From: Peptoniphilus lacydonensis
Lineage (GTDB): Bacteria; Bacillota; Clostridia; Tissierellales; Peptoniphilaceae
Length of the DNA: 64,000 nucleotides
Assembly (NCBI RefSeq): GCF_900106515.1
Contig: NZ_FNWF01000002.1
Span: 306,836-370,835 of the forward strand
Direction: 5' to 3'
Positions 36,547 to 44,359 of this stretch are shown here, piece by piece. The notes beneath the pieces were generated by a model that made no database searches, had not been told where the DNA came from, and was given only the letters and a program-made list of their open reading frames with translations. The position numbers and the translations under genes are program-made. Each line of letters begins with the position of its first letter. Positions within the stretch are counted from its first letter, which is position 1.

Positions 36547-37005
36547 TTAATTCTTCTTTTTCACAAAATTCTTTAGCTCATCCATAAAAGACTGTAAATC
36601 TTTAAATTCTCTATAAACAGAGGCGAATCTAACATAAGAAACTTCATCCAAGTCTTTAAGCTCGTCCATTACCATATCGCCAATCTCAAGGGAAGTAATC
36701 TCTTTTCGCATAGAATTTTCTATTCTCTTTTCTATATTATTTACAGCATTTTCAATTTCAGATATAGAAACAGGTCTTTTTTCGCAAGACTTTATCATTC
36801 CTCTAATAATTTTTTCTCTATCAAAAGCTTGCCTGTTTCCATCCTTTTTTATAACCATTATCGGAGACTTTTCTATTTTTTCATAAGTAGTAAATCTTTT
36901 TTGACAACTTAAACACTCACGGCGGCGTCTAATTGTATAACCTTCATCAGTTGGTCTAGTATCCAAAACTTTTGAATCATCACATCCACAAAAAGGACAT
37001 TTCAT
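36547..37005 (-). CDS. nrdR: transcriptional repressor NrdR
   Basis: 152-aa zinc-ribbon plus ATP-cone regulator that represses ribonucleotide reductase genes. The zinc ribbon has CPFCGCDDSKVLDTRP and CLSCQKRFTTYE. The ATP-cone follows (VIKKDGNRQAFDREKIIRGM). I choose ATG 37005, with GGGGTGAT just upstream; a GTG three codons earlier falls inside that site. Its target, the NrdR box, would lie before nrd genes outside this window. It marks the edge of the core genome before the mobile island. Confidence 0.95.
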   Translation of the reverse strand: MKCPFCGCDDSKVLDTRPTDEGYTIRRRRECLSCQKRFTTYEKIEKSPIMVIKKDGNRQAFDREKIIRGMIKSCEKRPVSISEIENAVNNIEKRIENSMRKEITSLEIGDMVMDELKDLDEVSYVRFASVYREFKDLQSFMDELKNFVKKKN

Positions 37006-37026
37006 ATTTATCACCCCAATTTAAAT

Positions 37027-37046
37027 AAAGGTCCATCTGGACCTTT
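37027..37046. terminator. hairpin in the nrdR leader
   Basis: AAAGGTCC/GGACCTTT, perfect 8 bp with a 4-nt loop and T-rich flanks, located about 20 bp upstream of the nrdR start. It could be the terminator of a former upstream minus-strand gene, now displaced by the mobile island, or a leader structure. Confidence 0.5.
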
Positions 37047-37213
37047 TAAGTTTATAACAATATTATCATTTAACTTTTCTTTATTCAATAGTTAAAGATA
37101 ACCATAAGCCAATATATAAATTGTATATTTAAATTAGCCACCTAAGAACATAAAAAAGCATCTCTAGGGTACAATGTAATAAAACAAAAAAATACAAAGG
37201 AGTACTCATCAAG

Positions 37214-38048
37214 ATGCAAGATAATAATAACACAAAAGGAAAGCATTTAACATACACTGAACGATTATTAATTGACCGTTGGAAAAATAAAGATAAAAAA
37301 TCAAATAGAGAAATTGCTAAGCTACTTGGTAAGGCTCCTCAAACGATTAATAATGAAATAAATAGGGGTCTAGTTGATTTGTCTTTTAATGGTGGATTTG
37401 TAGAATATTCTGCCGATATGGCTCAAAACCATTATGATTGGAATCGAATGGCCGTTGGTAAGACTAGTGTTTGGTCTCCTGAAAAAGATGAAATTATAAG
37501 AGCAGGTATCTTGAATAAGTTATCTCCTGAAGTTATTTCTCAAAAGAAAGGTATACCTTGTTTTTCGACTATTTATTCCTGGATAGAAAAGGGATGGATT
37601 AAAGGTATTTGTAAAAAGGATTTAATCTATCCTAGGAAAAGGAAAAAGACTTTTCATAAAAAAAACAAAGGATATTCGAAAAAGGGGTGGGCTCTCTATT
37701 GATTTGCGTCCAAAAGTTATTGAAAATCGTGAAGAAGTTGGTCATTTTGAAATTAACTTAGTGATTCTTAACAAAACCAAGGGAGAACAATTACTCACGT
37801 TAACAGACCGTAAGACTAGGTATGAAATTGTCCGTTTAATTAAAGATAAGAGAGCTGAAAGTGTTCATGAAGTATTAAAGAAATTATCAGAACAGTATAA
37901 CTTTAAATCCATTACAGCAGATAATGGATCTGAATTTATGCGTTTAGAAGAAGTTATGGATTGTCCTATTTATTATGCCCATCCTTATTCCTCTTATGAA
38001 CGAGGAACTATAATTTACAATAATAAGCTAGATATTTTTAAATATTAA
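37214..38048 (+). pseudogene. IS30-family transposase, frameshifted and 3'-truncated
   Basis: The first part (37214-37702, 162 codons) has the IS30 helix-turn-helix opening HLTYTERLLIDRWKNK and SNREIAKLLGKAPQTINNEI. A one-base frameshift near 37685 (extra G) moves the frame. The second part (to 38048) has RPKVIENREEVGHFEINLV, LLTLTDRKTRYEIVRLI, SITADNGSEF and YYAHPYSSYERGT. The first catalytic aspartate of the usual GHWEID is asparagine (GHFEIN), and the sequence diverges just after ERGT, before the catalytic glutamate. The element is therefore dead three ways. RBS AAAGGAG before the ATG at 37214. Arginine codons are often CGT/CGA, unlike the core genes but like the dapA-type gene next door. 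Confidence 0.88.
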
Positions 38049-38116
38049 AGTAAACTAAGTAATATTATGATATTAAGTCTAACTTTATGGTCCCAGAATA
38101 TGTTATTAATGTTCCA

Positions 38117-38144
38117 TTGACATTGAGTGATGATATGTTATACT
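38117..38144 (+). promoter_or_regulatory. promoter of the dapA-like gene
   Basis: TTGACA (38117-38122), 16-bp spacer, TATACT (38139-38144), followed 51 bp later by the ATG with an AAGGAG site. It lies in the 148 bp between the IS30 remnant and the gene. Confidence 0.8.
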
Positions 38145-38195
38145 GAATTTAGTAAATAATTCTGATAAAGTAATAATGCTAAGGAGAATATTATT

Positions 38196-39092
38196 ATGAA
38201 AAATTTATACAAGCCAAAGGGAATCATACCTGCACCACCTACACCCTTTACAAGTGAAGATATTATCAATGAAAAAGAGTATAAACGATTATTAAATTAT
38301 GATATCGAAAGAGGTGTACATGCCATTTGTATTGGTGGTAGTACAGGCGAATGGTCTACAATGTCTATAGAGGAACGTAAACAACTTTTTAAAATCGCAG
38401 TAGATGCCATTGAAAATCGAATTCCAAAGATAGCAACTACAGGATGCCACAGTTTAAATAAGACTCTTGAACTAACACAGTATGCTGTTGACTTAGGTTA
38501 TGAAAGTATTCTTTTAGTTACGCCACATTATTTACAACCAGGTTTTGAAGCAACGAAAGATTATTACCGAACAGTTGCAGAAACTTTTCCTAATTTAGCT
38601 ATATGTATATATAACGTTCCAAGAAACACAAATGTAGAGATGCCAATTGAAGATATTATTGAACTAGCAAAAGTTCCAAATATTACTGGGATGAAACATT
38701 GTACTGATCCAACACTTACAAATAAAATTATAGAAGGCACAAAAAGTGACTATTTTGAAAGTGCAACAGGTCGTGAGAATATGATTTTAGCTAATCTATG
38801 CCAAGGTGGAAGTGGCGGAATAGGAGTTATGTGTACAATTGTTCCACAAGAATTGGTAAAGATGTATGATTTATTAATGGAAAACAATTGGAAAGAAGCA
38901 TTAAAAATTGATAAATCTTTGAGAAAGTTATCTATTCTAATTGAGTCTGAGCCAAATCCTGCTCCAGTAAAAGAAGTGTTAAATTTGTTAGGTTTTAGTT
39001 TTGGGGTACCTCGTCTTCCATTGGTTCCTTGTAGTTCAGAGCTTAGGGAAGAACTTAGTAAGGAATTGATTAAGTTGGGTTATTACGTTTAA
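38196..39092 (+). CDS. dihydrodipicolinate synthase/N-acetylneuraminate lyase family aldolase
   Basis: 298-aa TIM-barrel pyruvate aldolase of the DapA/NanA superfamily. The Schiff-base lysine lies in ITGMKHCTD (about residue 163) and the catalytic tyrosine in CIYNVPRNTN (about 135). GGSTGEWSTMSIEERKQL (about 48-65) is the pyruvate-carboxylate loop. In true DapA the YNVP motif is followed by x-R-T; here it is R-N-T, so the substrate-carboxylate arginine is shifted or lost. The loop is GSTGEW rather than GTTGES. Hence I do not call it dapA; it may act on another 2-keto acid. It is a single gene with its own strong promoter, flanked by transposase debris. About 6 of 10 arginines use CGN codons, in contrast to the AGA-only core genes, which suggests recent transfer. 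Confidence 0.8.
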   Translation: MKNLYKPKGIIPAPPTPFTSEDIINEKEYKRLLNYDIERGVHAICIGGSTGEWSTMSIEERKQLFKIAVDAIENRIPKIATTGCHSLNKTLELTQYAVDLGYESILLVTPHYLQPGFEATKDYYRTVAETFPNLAICIYNVPRNTNVEMPIEDIIELAKVPNITGMKHCTDPTLTNKIIEGTKSDYFESATGRENMILANLCQGGSGGIGVMCTIVPQELVKMYDLLMENNWKEALKIDKSLRKLSILIESEPNPAPVKEVLNLLGFSFGVPRLPLVPCSSELREELSKELIKLGYYV

Positions 39093-39195
39093 TTAAATTT
39101 TTTTATCTTATGAATTGCAAATAATATTGCTACATATATCAAAACTAAGTTCATATAAAAATAACTCAAATGAAATTTGATAATTTAGATATTTT
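39093..39195. other. short AT-rich gap between dapA-like gene and ISL3 left end
   Basis: No gene, terminator or repeat was recognised. The 8 bp before the ISL3 end (gatatttt) do not match the 8 bp after its other end (tttttaaa), so no target duplication is visible. Confidence 0.5.
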
Positions 39196-39221
39196 GGTTC
39201 TATAATAAATAGTGTTGGTGA
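39196..39221 (+). repeat. ISL3 left terminal inverted repeat
   Basis: GGTTCT...ATAGTGTTGGTGA. It matches the right end (42220-42244, opposite strand) in the outer GGyTCT and in 12 of 13 inner bases (ATAGTGTTGrTGA). Confidence 0.8.
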
Positions 39222-39322
39222 GAAATCATCAGCACTATTTTTGTATGGATTGTACAAAAAATAGACATAGAAATCATATTCCTATAAAATATAGTTGCTA
39301 CCAAATACCAAGGAGTGATTCT

Positions 39323-39823
39323 ATGTCCATTAATAATTATATAAAAGATTTGTTGAACATTAAAGATAAAAATATAGTAATTGATACTGAAAATATTATT
39401 GTAAAGAAAGTTAAATACATAGATACTAAATTTATTTATGGGAAATTAACTTATACCCCAGAGATTTGCCCATGTTGCGGTCATGTTAATGAATCTTTTA
39501 ATATTATTAAATATGGTACTAAAACTTGTAAGATTAAACTTCCTAATATTTCTAATATACCGACTATTCTTTTCCTAAAAAACAAAGATTTTTATGTAAA
39601 GAGTGTGGTTCTACATTTAGTGCTAAAACCGATATAGTTAATGAATATTCTAATATTTCTAATGATGTTAAAAGAAAGATTGCCCTAGACCTTACTAAAA
39701 TTTCATCCTTTAAGTCTATTGCTGAATCTAATGGTGTTAGCCCTAATACCGTTTTTAGAGTTTTTAAAGAATGGAATAAATCCTTTAAGCAGGATTTTTC
39801 TTATCTTCCACCTCGTATATTAT
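39323..39823 (+). pseudogene. ISL3-family transposase, 5' half
   Basis: Starts at ATG 39323 with an AAGGAG site. It reads MSINNYIKDLLNIKDKNIV and then the first zinc pair CPCCG. Near 39570 a frameshift moves the reading to PKKQRFLCKECGSTFSAKT (second zinc pair), then the helix-turn-helix region SFKSIAESNGVSPNTVFRVF and finally LPPRIL. The frame then meets the IS110 insertion at 39816-39823 and a stop (TAG). The reading frame resumes at 41365 on the far side. Confidence 0.85.
39816..39823. repeat. 8-bp direct repeat, left copy (tatattat)
   Basis: TATATTAT occurs at the left IS110/ISL3 junction and again at 41365-41372 at the right junction. Only one copy is needed to restore the ISL3 frame (L-P-P-R-I-L-S-I-D-E-F-K). 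Confidence 0.8.
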
Positions 39824-39826
39824 AGT

Positions 39827-40075
39827 TGTAGTAATAAATACTACATCTTCTTTTCTATCCCATTTTCTTATGGGATAATAATTGCATAGATAGAGGTCGT
39901 AGCTTTCCTCCTTGAAGCTCGTCTTCCTAATTTAGGGTTACGCCTCTTCTTTACGTCTTTATCAGTATGAGCTTGATAGCACATTCCGTTGCTGTATGTC
40001 TAACGAGGTTTGATTGGCGCAAAGTTCTTGAGGGCTCTTTCTCTATCTAAATTTATATTAAAGCTAGGTGATTTT
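39827..40075 (+). ncRNA. candidate bridge RNA region in IS110 left end
   Basis: Non-coding leader between the IS110 left border and the transposase ATG. Stem-loops seen by eye are TGTAGTA/TACTACA (39827-39833 with 39839-39845), TATCCCAT/ATGGGATA (39856-39863 with 39870-39877), AGCTT/AAGCT (39901-39905 with 39915-39919) and a weaker AGCA/TGCT near 39978-39992. In IS110-group elements the bridge RNA is encoded in the non-coding end upstream of the transposase (established for IS621). Placement here is by that analogy; I could not fold it or match guide loops reliably. Confidence 0.5.
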
Positions 40076-41251
40076 ATGTTTTTTGTTGGTGTTGATATTG
40101 CAAAGTTTAACCACGAAGCTTCAATTATTGATTCTAATGGGAAACTTGTTTCTGAGTCTTTTTCTTTTTCTAATTCTATTAAGGGTTTAGATAAGTTTCA
40201 GAAACGTATTTTTTCTTTTTGTCTAACTTCTGATAATTGTATTATCGGTATGGAAGCTACTGGGCATTATTGGTTAAGCCTTTATTCTTTCTTAGTTGAT
40301 TTAGGCTTTTTTTGTGTTGTTATTAATCCTATTCAGTCTGATGCTTTTAGAAAGATGTATATTAGAAAGACTAAAAATGATTCTGTTGATTCTTTTGTTA
40401 TTGCTCAAATTTTAAGGTTTGGTGAGTTTTCTGTTTCTCATTTTTCTGATGAGAATACTTTTGCTCTTAGAAATCTTTCTAGTACAGGTTTGCTCTTGTT
40501 GATGAAGTTTCTGATTGGAAGAGAAAGCTTGTTGCTATTTTAGACCAGATTTTTCCTGAGTATTCTTCGCTTTTTTCTAATATTTATGGTGTTACTTCTA
40601 AGGAGCTTTTGAGTAGGTATCCTTTACCTGAGGATATGATTTCTATTCCTGCTGATGAGCTTGCTAAGATATTGTCTAAGTGTAGTAAGGGTAACTTTGG
40701 TATTGATAAGGCTAAAAAGATCCAAGAGAAGGCTTCCAATTCTTTTGGTGTCAAGTTTGCTTTAAAGTCTTTTTCTTTTCAAATTAAACAGATTATTGCT
40801 CAAATTTCTTTTCTTGAAGATCAAATAGAAGATATTGAAGTAGAAATTTCTTCTATGATTAATTCTTTATGACCTGTTATTACTTCTATCACTGGTATTG
40901 GTGATGTCTTAGGTGCTGCTATTTTCTCAGAAATTGGTGATATTTCACGCTTTGAGAAAGCTAATCAGTTAAGTTGCTTATGCTAGTTTAGATGTTGCTG
41001 TTAAACAGTCTGGCAATTTTAATGCTACTGATACTAAGATATCTAAAAGAGGTTCTCCTTATCTCAAACGAGCCATTTGGCTTGCTGCTAGTGTTGCTGC
41101 TTTTAAAGATCCAGCTTTGTCTGTGTATTATCAAAAACTTAGACAAATGGGTAAGGCTCGTGGTACAGCTATTGGTGCTGTTGCCAGAAAACTTACTAAC
41201 ATAATTTTTGCTGTTTTGAGGGATAACAAAGCTTACATACCTAATATTTAG
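40076..41251 (+). pseudogene. IS110-family (DEDD) transposase, decayed
   Basis: ATG 40076 has an AGGTGA site. The RuvC-like N-terminal domain has VGVDIAKFNHEA, GMEATGHYW and KNDSVDSFVIAQ, covering the D, E and D positions. A one-base deletion near 40485 shifts the frame; the true continuation is YRFALVDEVSDWKRKLV. An in-frame TGA at 40870-40872 and a one-base insertion near 40972 break it again. The C-terminal Tnp_20 part follows: ITSITGIGDVLGAAIFSEIG, then AYASLDVAVKQSGNF with the conserved serine, then KRGSPYLKRAIWLAA and a stop at 41249. The element cannot make an intact protein here. Confidence 0.88.
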
Positions 41252-41278
41252 TTGCTATCCAATTATTATTTAATTTTT

Positions 41279-41300
41279 TAAGCCTAAATTTTAGGCTTGT
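41279..41300. repeat. hairpin in IS110 right end
   Basis: AAGCCTAAA/TTTAGGCTT, a perfect 9-bp inverted repeat at 41280-41298, 29 bp after the transposase stop, followed by TGTTTG. It could be a terminator or a structural part of the right end. Confidence 0.6.
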
Positions 41301-41364
41301 TTGACGTGCCTTAATTTTCAAGAATAATTATTTTTTATTTTCTCTTGACATTTGATAGTTGGTC

Positions 41365-41372
41365 TATATTAT
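41365..41372. repeat. 8-bp direct repeat, right copy (tatattat)
   Basis: Second copy of the TATATTAT repeat bounding the IS110 insertion; see 39816-39823. Confidence 0.8.
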
Positions 41373-42183
41373 CTATAGACGAATTTAAGTCTACTAAAAA
41401 TGTGTCAGGTGCCATACCCATAGGGCACACATGAGTTTTATTTGTACCAATTCCATTACTGGTGAGATCATTGATATTCTTCCTGATAGGAGATTATTTA
41501 AATTAGATACTTATTTTCTAAGATTCCCAAGAAAAGTTAGAGTTCAAGTTAAAATTGTTGTTTGTGATATTTACTCTCCCTATATGGAACTTGTTAAAAA
41601 GGTTTTTAAAAATGCTTGTATAGTTCTTGATAAATTTCATATTGTTCAGAATTTTACTCGTGCTTTCAATATGGCAAGAGTTCAGCTAATGAAGAAGTTT
41701 AAAACAGACTCGCATGAGTATAGGTGCTTAAAAAGGTACTGGAAGTTCCTATTGCTCCCTAAGGCTAAGTTAATATCAACATATTTTAAGAGTTTCCCTT
41801 ATTTTAAAGAATTCACCTCTCAAAAAGAAATAGTTGAACATATTTTAGATTTTGACCATTCTTTCAGGATGATTTACGACCTAATCCAAAATATTTTATT
41901 TGCTATTAGAGAAAAAATTTTAACACTTTAAAAACTATTTTGCAGGAATTTAAGCCTGATGAGTTTGGCGAAATATACAACAAAATTAAGACAGCGATAA
42001 GTACAGCTATCAAATATTTAGAAAAGATTAAGAATACCTTAAATACTAATTACAACAATGGAAAAATTGAAGGTATTAACAACAAGATTAAAGTTATTAA
42101 GAGTTTCGTATGACTATCGTTCTTTTGACAATTTTAGATTGAGAATTTTTTATGTTTTTACCATAAAAAAATATATGGTTTAA
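41365..42183 (+). pseudogene. ISL3-family transposase, 3' half
   Basis: The frame resumes after the right junction with S-I-D-E-F-K-S-T-K-N-V-S-G-A (first catalytic Asp). It is broken by a 17-bp insertion near 41412-41428 and resumes with MSFICTNSITGEIIDILPDR. Next come VVCDIYSPYMELVKKVF (second Asp) and LDKFHIVQNFTRAF. A lost A in a run near 41915 shifts it again to KTILQEFKPDEFGEIYN. The end has NNGKIEGINNKIKVIKS (catalytic Glu), a last shift, and YDYRSFDNFRLRIFYV up to a stop at 42181. All three catalytic residues survive, but in different frames. Confidence 0.88.
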
Positions 42184-42219
42184 GCCATAAAACATAAACC
42201 ATATATTTTTAATTTTTAT

Positions 42220-42244
42220 TCATCAACACTATTGACAAAGAGCC
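42220..42244 (-). repeat. ISL3 right terminal inverted repeat
   Basis: On the minus strand from 42244, GGCTCTTTGTCA then ATAGTGTTGATGA, matching the left end at 39196-39221. Confidence 0.8.
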
Positions 42245-42247
42245 TTT

Positions 42248-43165
42248 TTAAACATTAGCATTTTCTTTTTCAGCTGCTTCTTTTTTTAGCTTTGCTTCTT
42301 CAAGTTTTGCTTGTTTTTCTTTTTCTTTCTTTTCTTTTTCCTTTTGTTTCATTTTTTCCACTCTTTCAGGATACTCACAATAAATTGCTCCTGTTGGACA
42401 TTTTGAAACACAAATTCCGCAGTTGATACATTTATCATAATCAATTGACGCAAGATTATTTTCCACATGTATTGCATCCTTTGGACAATTCTTTTCACAA
42501 AGTCCACAAGAAATACACCCAATTGAGCAGTTGCTTCTAACAACTTTTCCTGGATCAAAAGATTTACATTTTACAACTGTTTTAGATTTATATGGTCTAA
42601 GTGAAATAATTTTCTTAGGACAAATGTTGATACATTTCATGCAAGCAACACATTTTTCTTTATCCACTACTGCTACTCCATTTACCATATGAATTGCGTC
42701 AAATTCACAAACACTTACACAAGTGCCTCCTCCACAGCACCCATAGGTACAAGCCTTTGCACCTTGTTGATAGTCAGATATAAGTCTACAATCTTTTAAG
42801 TCATTATATTCATATTTATTTTTTGCCTTGTCACAATCTCCTTGACAAAGAACTACTGCTATATTTCTCTCTACATTTTCTGCATTGACTCCCATTACTT
42901 GGCTGACTTTTTCAGCAGTTTCTGCTCCACCAATTACACAGCCATTTACTGGTGCCTTTCCACTTGCAATTGCTTCTGCAAGTCCATCACATCCAGGAAA
43001 TCCACAAGCTCCACAGTTTGCCCCTGGAAGAGAATCTCTTACTTCTGCAACTTTAGGGTCTACTTCTACATAAAATACTTTAGATGCTATTGAAAGAATT
43101 ACTCCAAAAAAAGCTCCTGCAATTCCTAAAAACAAAACTGGGGTAAGTACTGTACTCATTTCCAT
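42248..43165 (-). CDS. rnfB: Rnf complex subunit RnfB (multi-cluster ferredoxin)
   Basis: 305-aa membrane-anchored iron-sulfur protein thought to accept electrons from reduced ferredoxin. An N-terminal helix (about 6-28) precedes the DUF4 Fe4S4 motif GANCGACGFPGCDGLAEA (about 48-65). Next is a cysteine cluster around CTYGCCGGGTC, then 4Fe-4S motifs CVACMKCINICP, CISCGLCEKNCP and CINCGICVSKCP. The last about 35 residues are a highly charged K/E tail (KMKQKEKEKKEKEKQ...) beyond the ferredoxin fold. It is the final gene of rnfCDGEAB. The ISL3 element lies 3 bp past its stop, so any native terminator has been displaced. Confidence 0.95.
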   Translation of the reverse strand: MEMSTVLTPVLFLGIAGAFFGVILSIASKVFYVEVDPKVAEVRDSLPGANCGACGFPGCDGLAEAIASGKAPVNGCVIGGAETAEKVSQVMGVNAENVERNIAVVLCQGDCDKAKNKYEYNDLKDCRLISDYQQGAKACTYGCCGGGTCVSVCEFDAIHMVNGVAVVDKEKCVACMKCINICPKKIISLRPYKSKTVVKCKSFDPGKVVRSNCSIGCISCGLCEKNCPKDAIHVENNLASIDYDKCINCGICVSKCPTGAIYCEYPERVEKMKQKEKEKKEKEKQAKLEEAKLKKEAAEKENANV

Positions 43166-43174
43166 AATTACCTC

Positions 43175-43753
43175 CTATACCAATCCGCCGAAACCTGAGA
43201 ATGCTATGGCCATTAAACCTGCACTCACAAGTGCAATGGGAACTCCTTGAAGTGCTTTAGGTACATCTGCAAGCATTAATTTTTCTCTTAGTGCTGCAAT
43301 TAATACTAGCGCAAGTGTAAAACCTACTGAAGCTCCAAATCCACTAAATATTGTTTCTATTAAGTTATATCCATTTTGAACATTTAAAACTGTTACGCCA
43401 AGTACAACACAGTTTGTTGTAATAAGTGGAAGATATACACCCATTGCTTGATAAAGTGAAGGTGATGACTTCTTTATAAACATTTCTACGAATTGTACTA
43501 ATGATGCAATTACAAGTATAAATGCAATTGTTTGTAAATACTCAAGTCCAAATTTATCCAATACAAATCTTTGAATTAGCCAAGTTATAGCAGACGCAAG
43601 TACAACTACAAAAGTTACTGCTACTCCCATTCCAAGAGCTGTTTCTGTCTTTGATGATACTCCAAGAAAAGGACAAATCCCCAAGAATTGAGCAAATACA
43701 TAGTTATTTACAAGTATTGTCGAAATTAAAATTGTAATAATACTTTCTAACAT
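43175..43753 (-). CDS. rnfA: Rnf complex subunit RnfA
   Basis: 192-aa six-helix membrane subunit, homologous to RnfE and NqrE. It has VNNYVFAQFLGICPFLGVSSK with a conserved cysteine at about residue 26, and MGVYLPLITTNCVVLGV with a second at about 113. In RnfA/RnfE these two cysteines bind a [2Fe-2S] cluster within the membrane (family knowledge). It starts 1 bp overlapping rnfE and is followed 9 bp later by rnfB. Confidence 0.95.
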   Translation of the reverse strand: MLESIITILISTILVNNYVFAQFLGICPFLGVSSKTETALGMGVAVTFVVVLASAITWLIQRFVLDKFGLEYLQTIAFILVIASLVQFVEMFIKKSSPSLYQAMGVYLPLITTNCVVLGVTVLNVQNGYNLIETIFSGFGASVGFTLALVLIAALREKLMLADVPKALQGVPIALVSAGLMAIAFSGFGGLV

Positions 43754-44349
43754 CAGTCTGCCCTCCTATTAAGCAATAATTTAAATCCTGCTATCAAAAA
43801 TCCAAGAAGTATGAAAGCGCCTGCTGGTGCTCCCATAATTCCAATTCCTGGATAGGATTCTGGTAAAATTTGTTTTTCAAATAATGTTCCATATCCAAAG
43901 AATTCACGAACAAGACCCATTGCAAGTACAGCAATAGTATATCCAACTCCTGTTCCAATTCCGTCTACAATTGATGGAATTAATGCATTTTTATAAGCAA
44001 AACCTTCTGCTTCACCTAATATACAACAGTTAACTACTATAAGTGGTAAGAAAATACCAAGTGCTGCATAAATTGATGGTGAATAAGCTTGAAGTATCAT
44101 TTGTACTAATGTTACGAAAGTGGCAATTACTACAATAAAACAAGGAATTCTTATTTTATCAGGTATTATCTTTCTAAGTGCAGATACTACTGTATTACTC
44201 ATTATAAGTACAAAAGTAACTGCTATACCCATTGCCAATGAATTTGTCAAACTATTTGTAATAGCCAGTGTTGAACAAAGCCCTATAAGTTGAATGAACA
44301 CGGGATTGTTTTTAAAAGCACCGTCTAAAAAAACTCTAGATAATTTCAT
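43753..44349 (-). CDS. rnfE: Rnf complex subunit RnfE
   Basis: 198-aa multi-helix membrane subunit with FIQLIGLCSTLAITNSL and IFLPLIVVNCCILGEAEGFA. The paired intramembrane cysteines mirror RnfA in opposite topology. KNALIPSIVDGIGTGVGYT and GFLIAGFKLL lie near the C terminus. Order C-D-G-E-A-B with overlaps or short gaps confirms the assignment. Confidence 0.95.
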   Translation of the reverse strand: MKLSRVFLDGAFKNNPVFIQLIGLCSTLAITNSLTNSLAMGIAVTFVLIMSNTVVSALRKIIPDKIRIPCFIVVIATFVTLVQMILQAYSPSIYAALGIFLPLIVVNCCILGEAEGFAYKNALIPSIVDGIGTGVGYTIAVLAMGLVREFFGYGTLFEKQILPESYPGIGIMGAPAGAFILLGFLIAGFKLLLNRRAD

Positions 44350-44359
44350 TTAAGCCTCC

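Larger units (their letters stand above)
39824..41372 (+). mobile_element. IS110-family element inserted in the ISL3 transposase gene
   Basis: About 1549 bp, bounded by the 8-bp repeat tatattat. It has a non-coding left end of about 250 bp with stem-loops, a decayed DEDD transposase (40076-41251) and a right end with a hairpin at 41280-41298. Precise removal of 39824-41372 joins ATA TTA to TCT ATA GAC GAA and restores the ISL3 protein motif S-I-D-E-F-K-S-T-K-N. The exact borders can slide by up to 8 bp because of the repeat. Confidence 0.85.
39196..42244 (+). mobile_element. ISL3-family element interrupted by an IS110-family element
   Basis: The left end at 39196 reads GGTTCT then, after seven bases, ATAGTGTTGGTGA. 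The right end on the opposite strand from 42244 reads GGCTCT then, after six bases, ATAGTGTTGATGA. These are clear imperfect terminal inverted repeats. Total span is 3049 bp, of which about 1549 bp is the inserted IS110-type element. The remaining about 1.5 kb is a normal ISL3 size. The right end stops 3 bp before the rnfB stop codon. Confidence 0.88.

Noticed and set aside
37704..38048. Independent short gene after the IS30 N-terminal frame
   Set aside because: It is the continuation of the same IS30 transposase after a one-base frameshift, shown by the SIDLRPK-to-EVGHFE order of family motifs.
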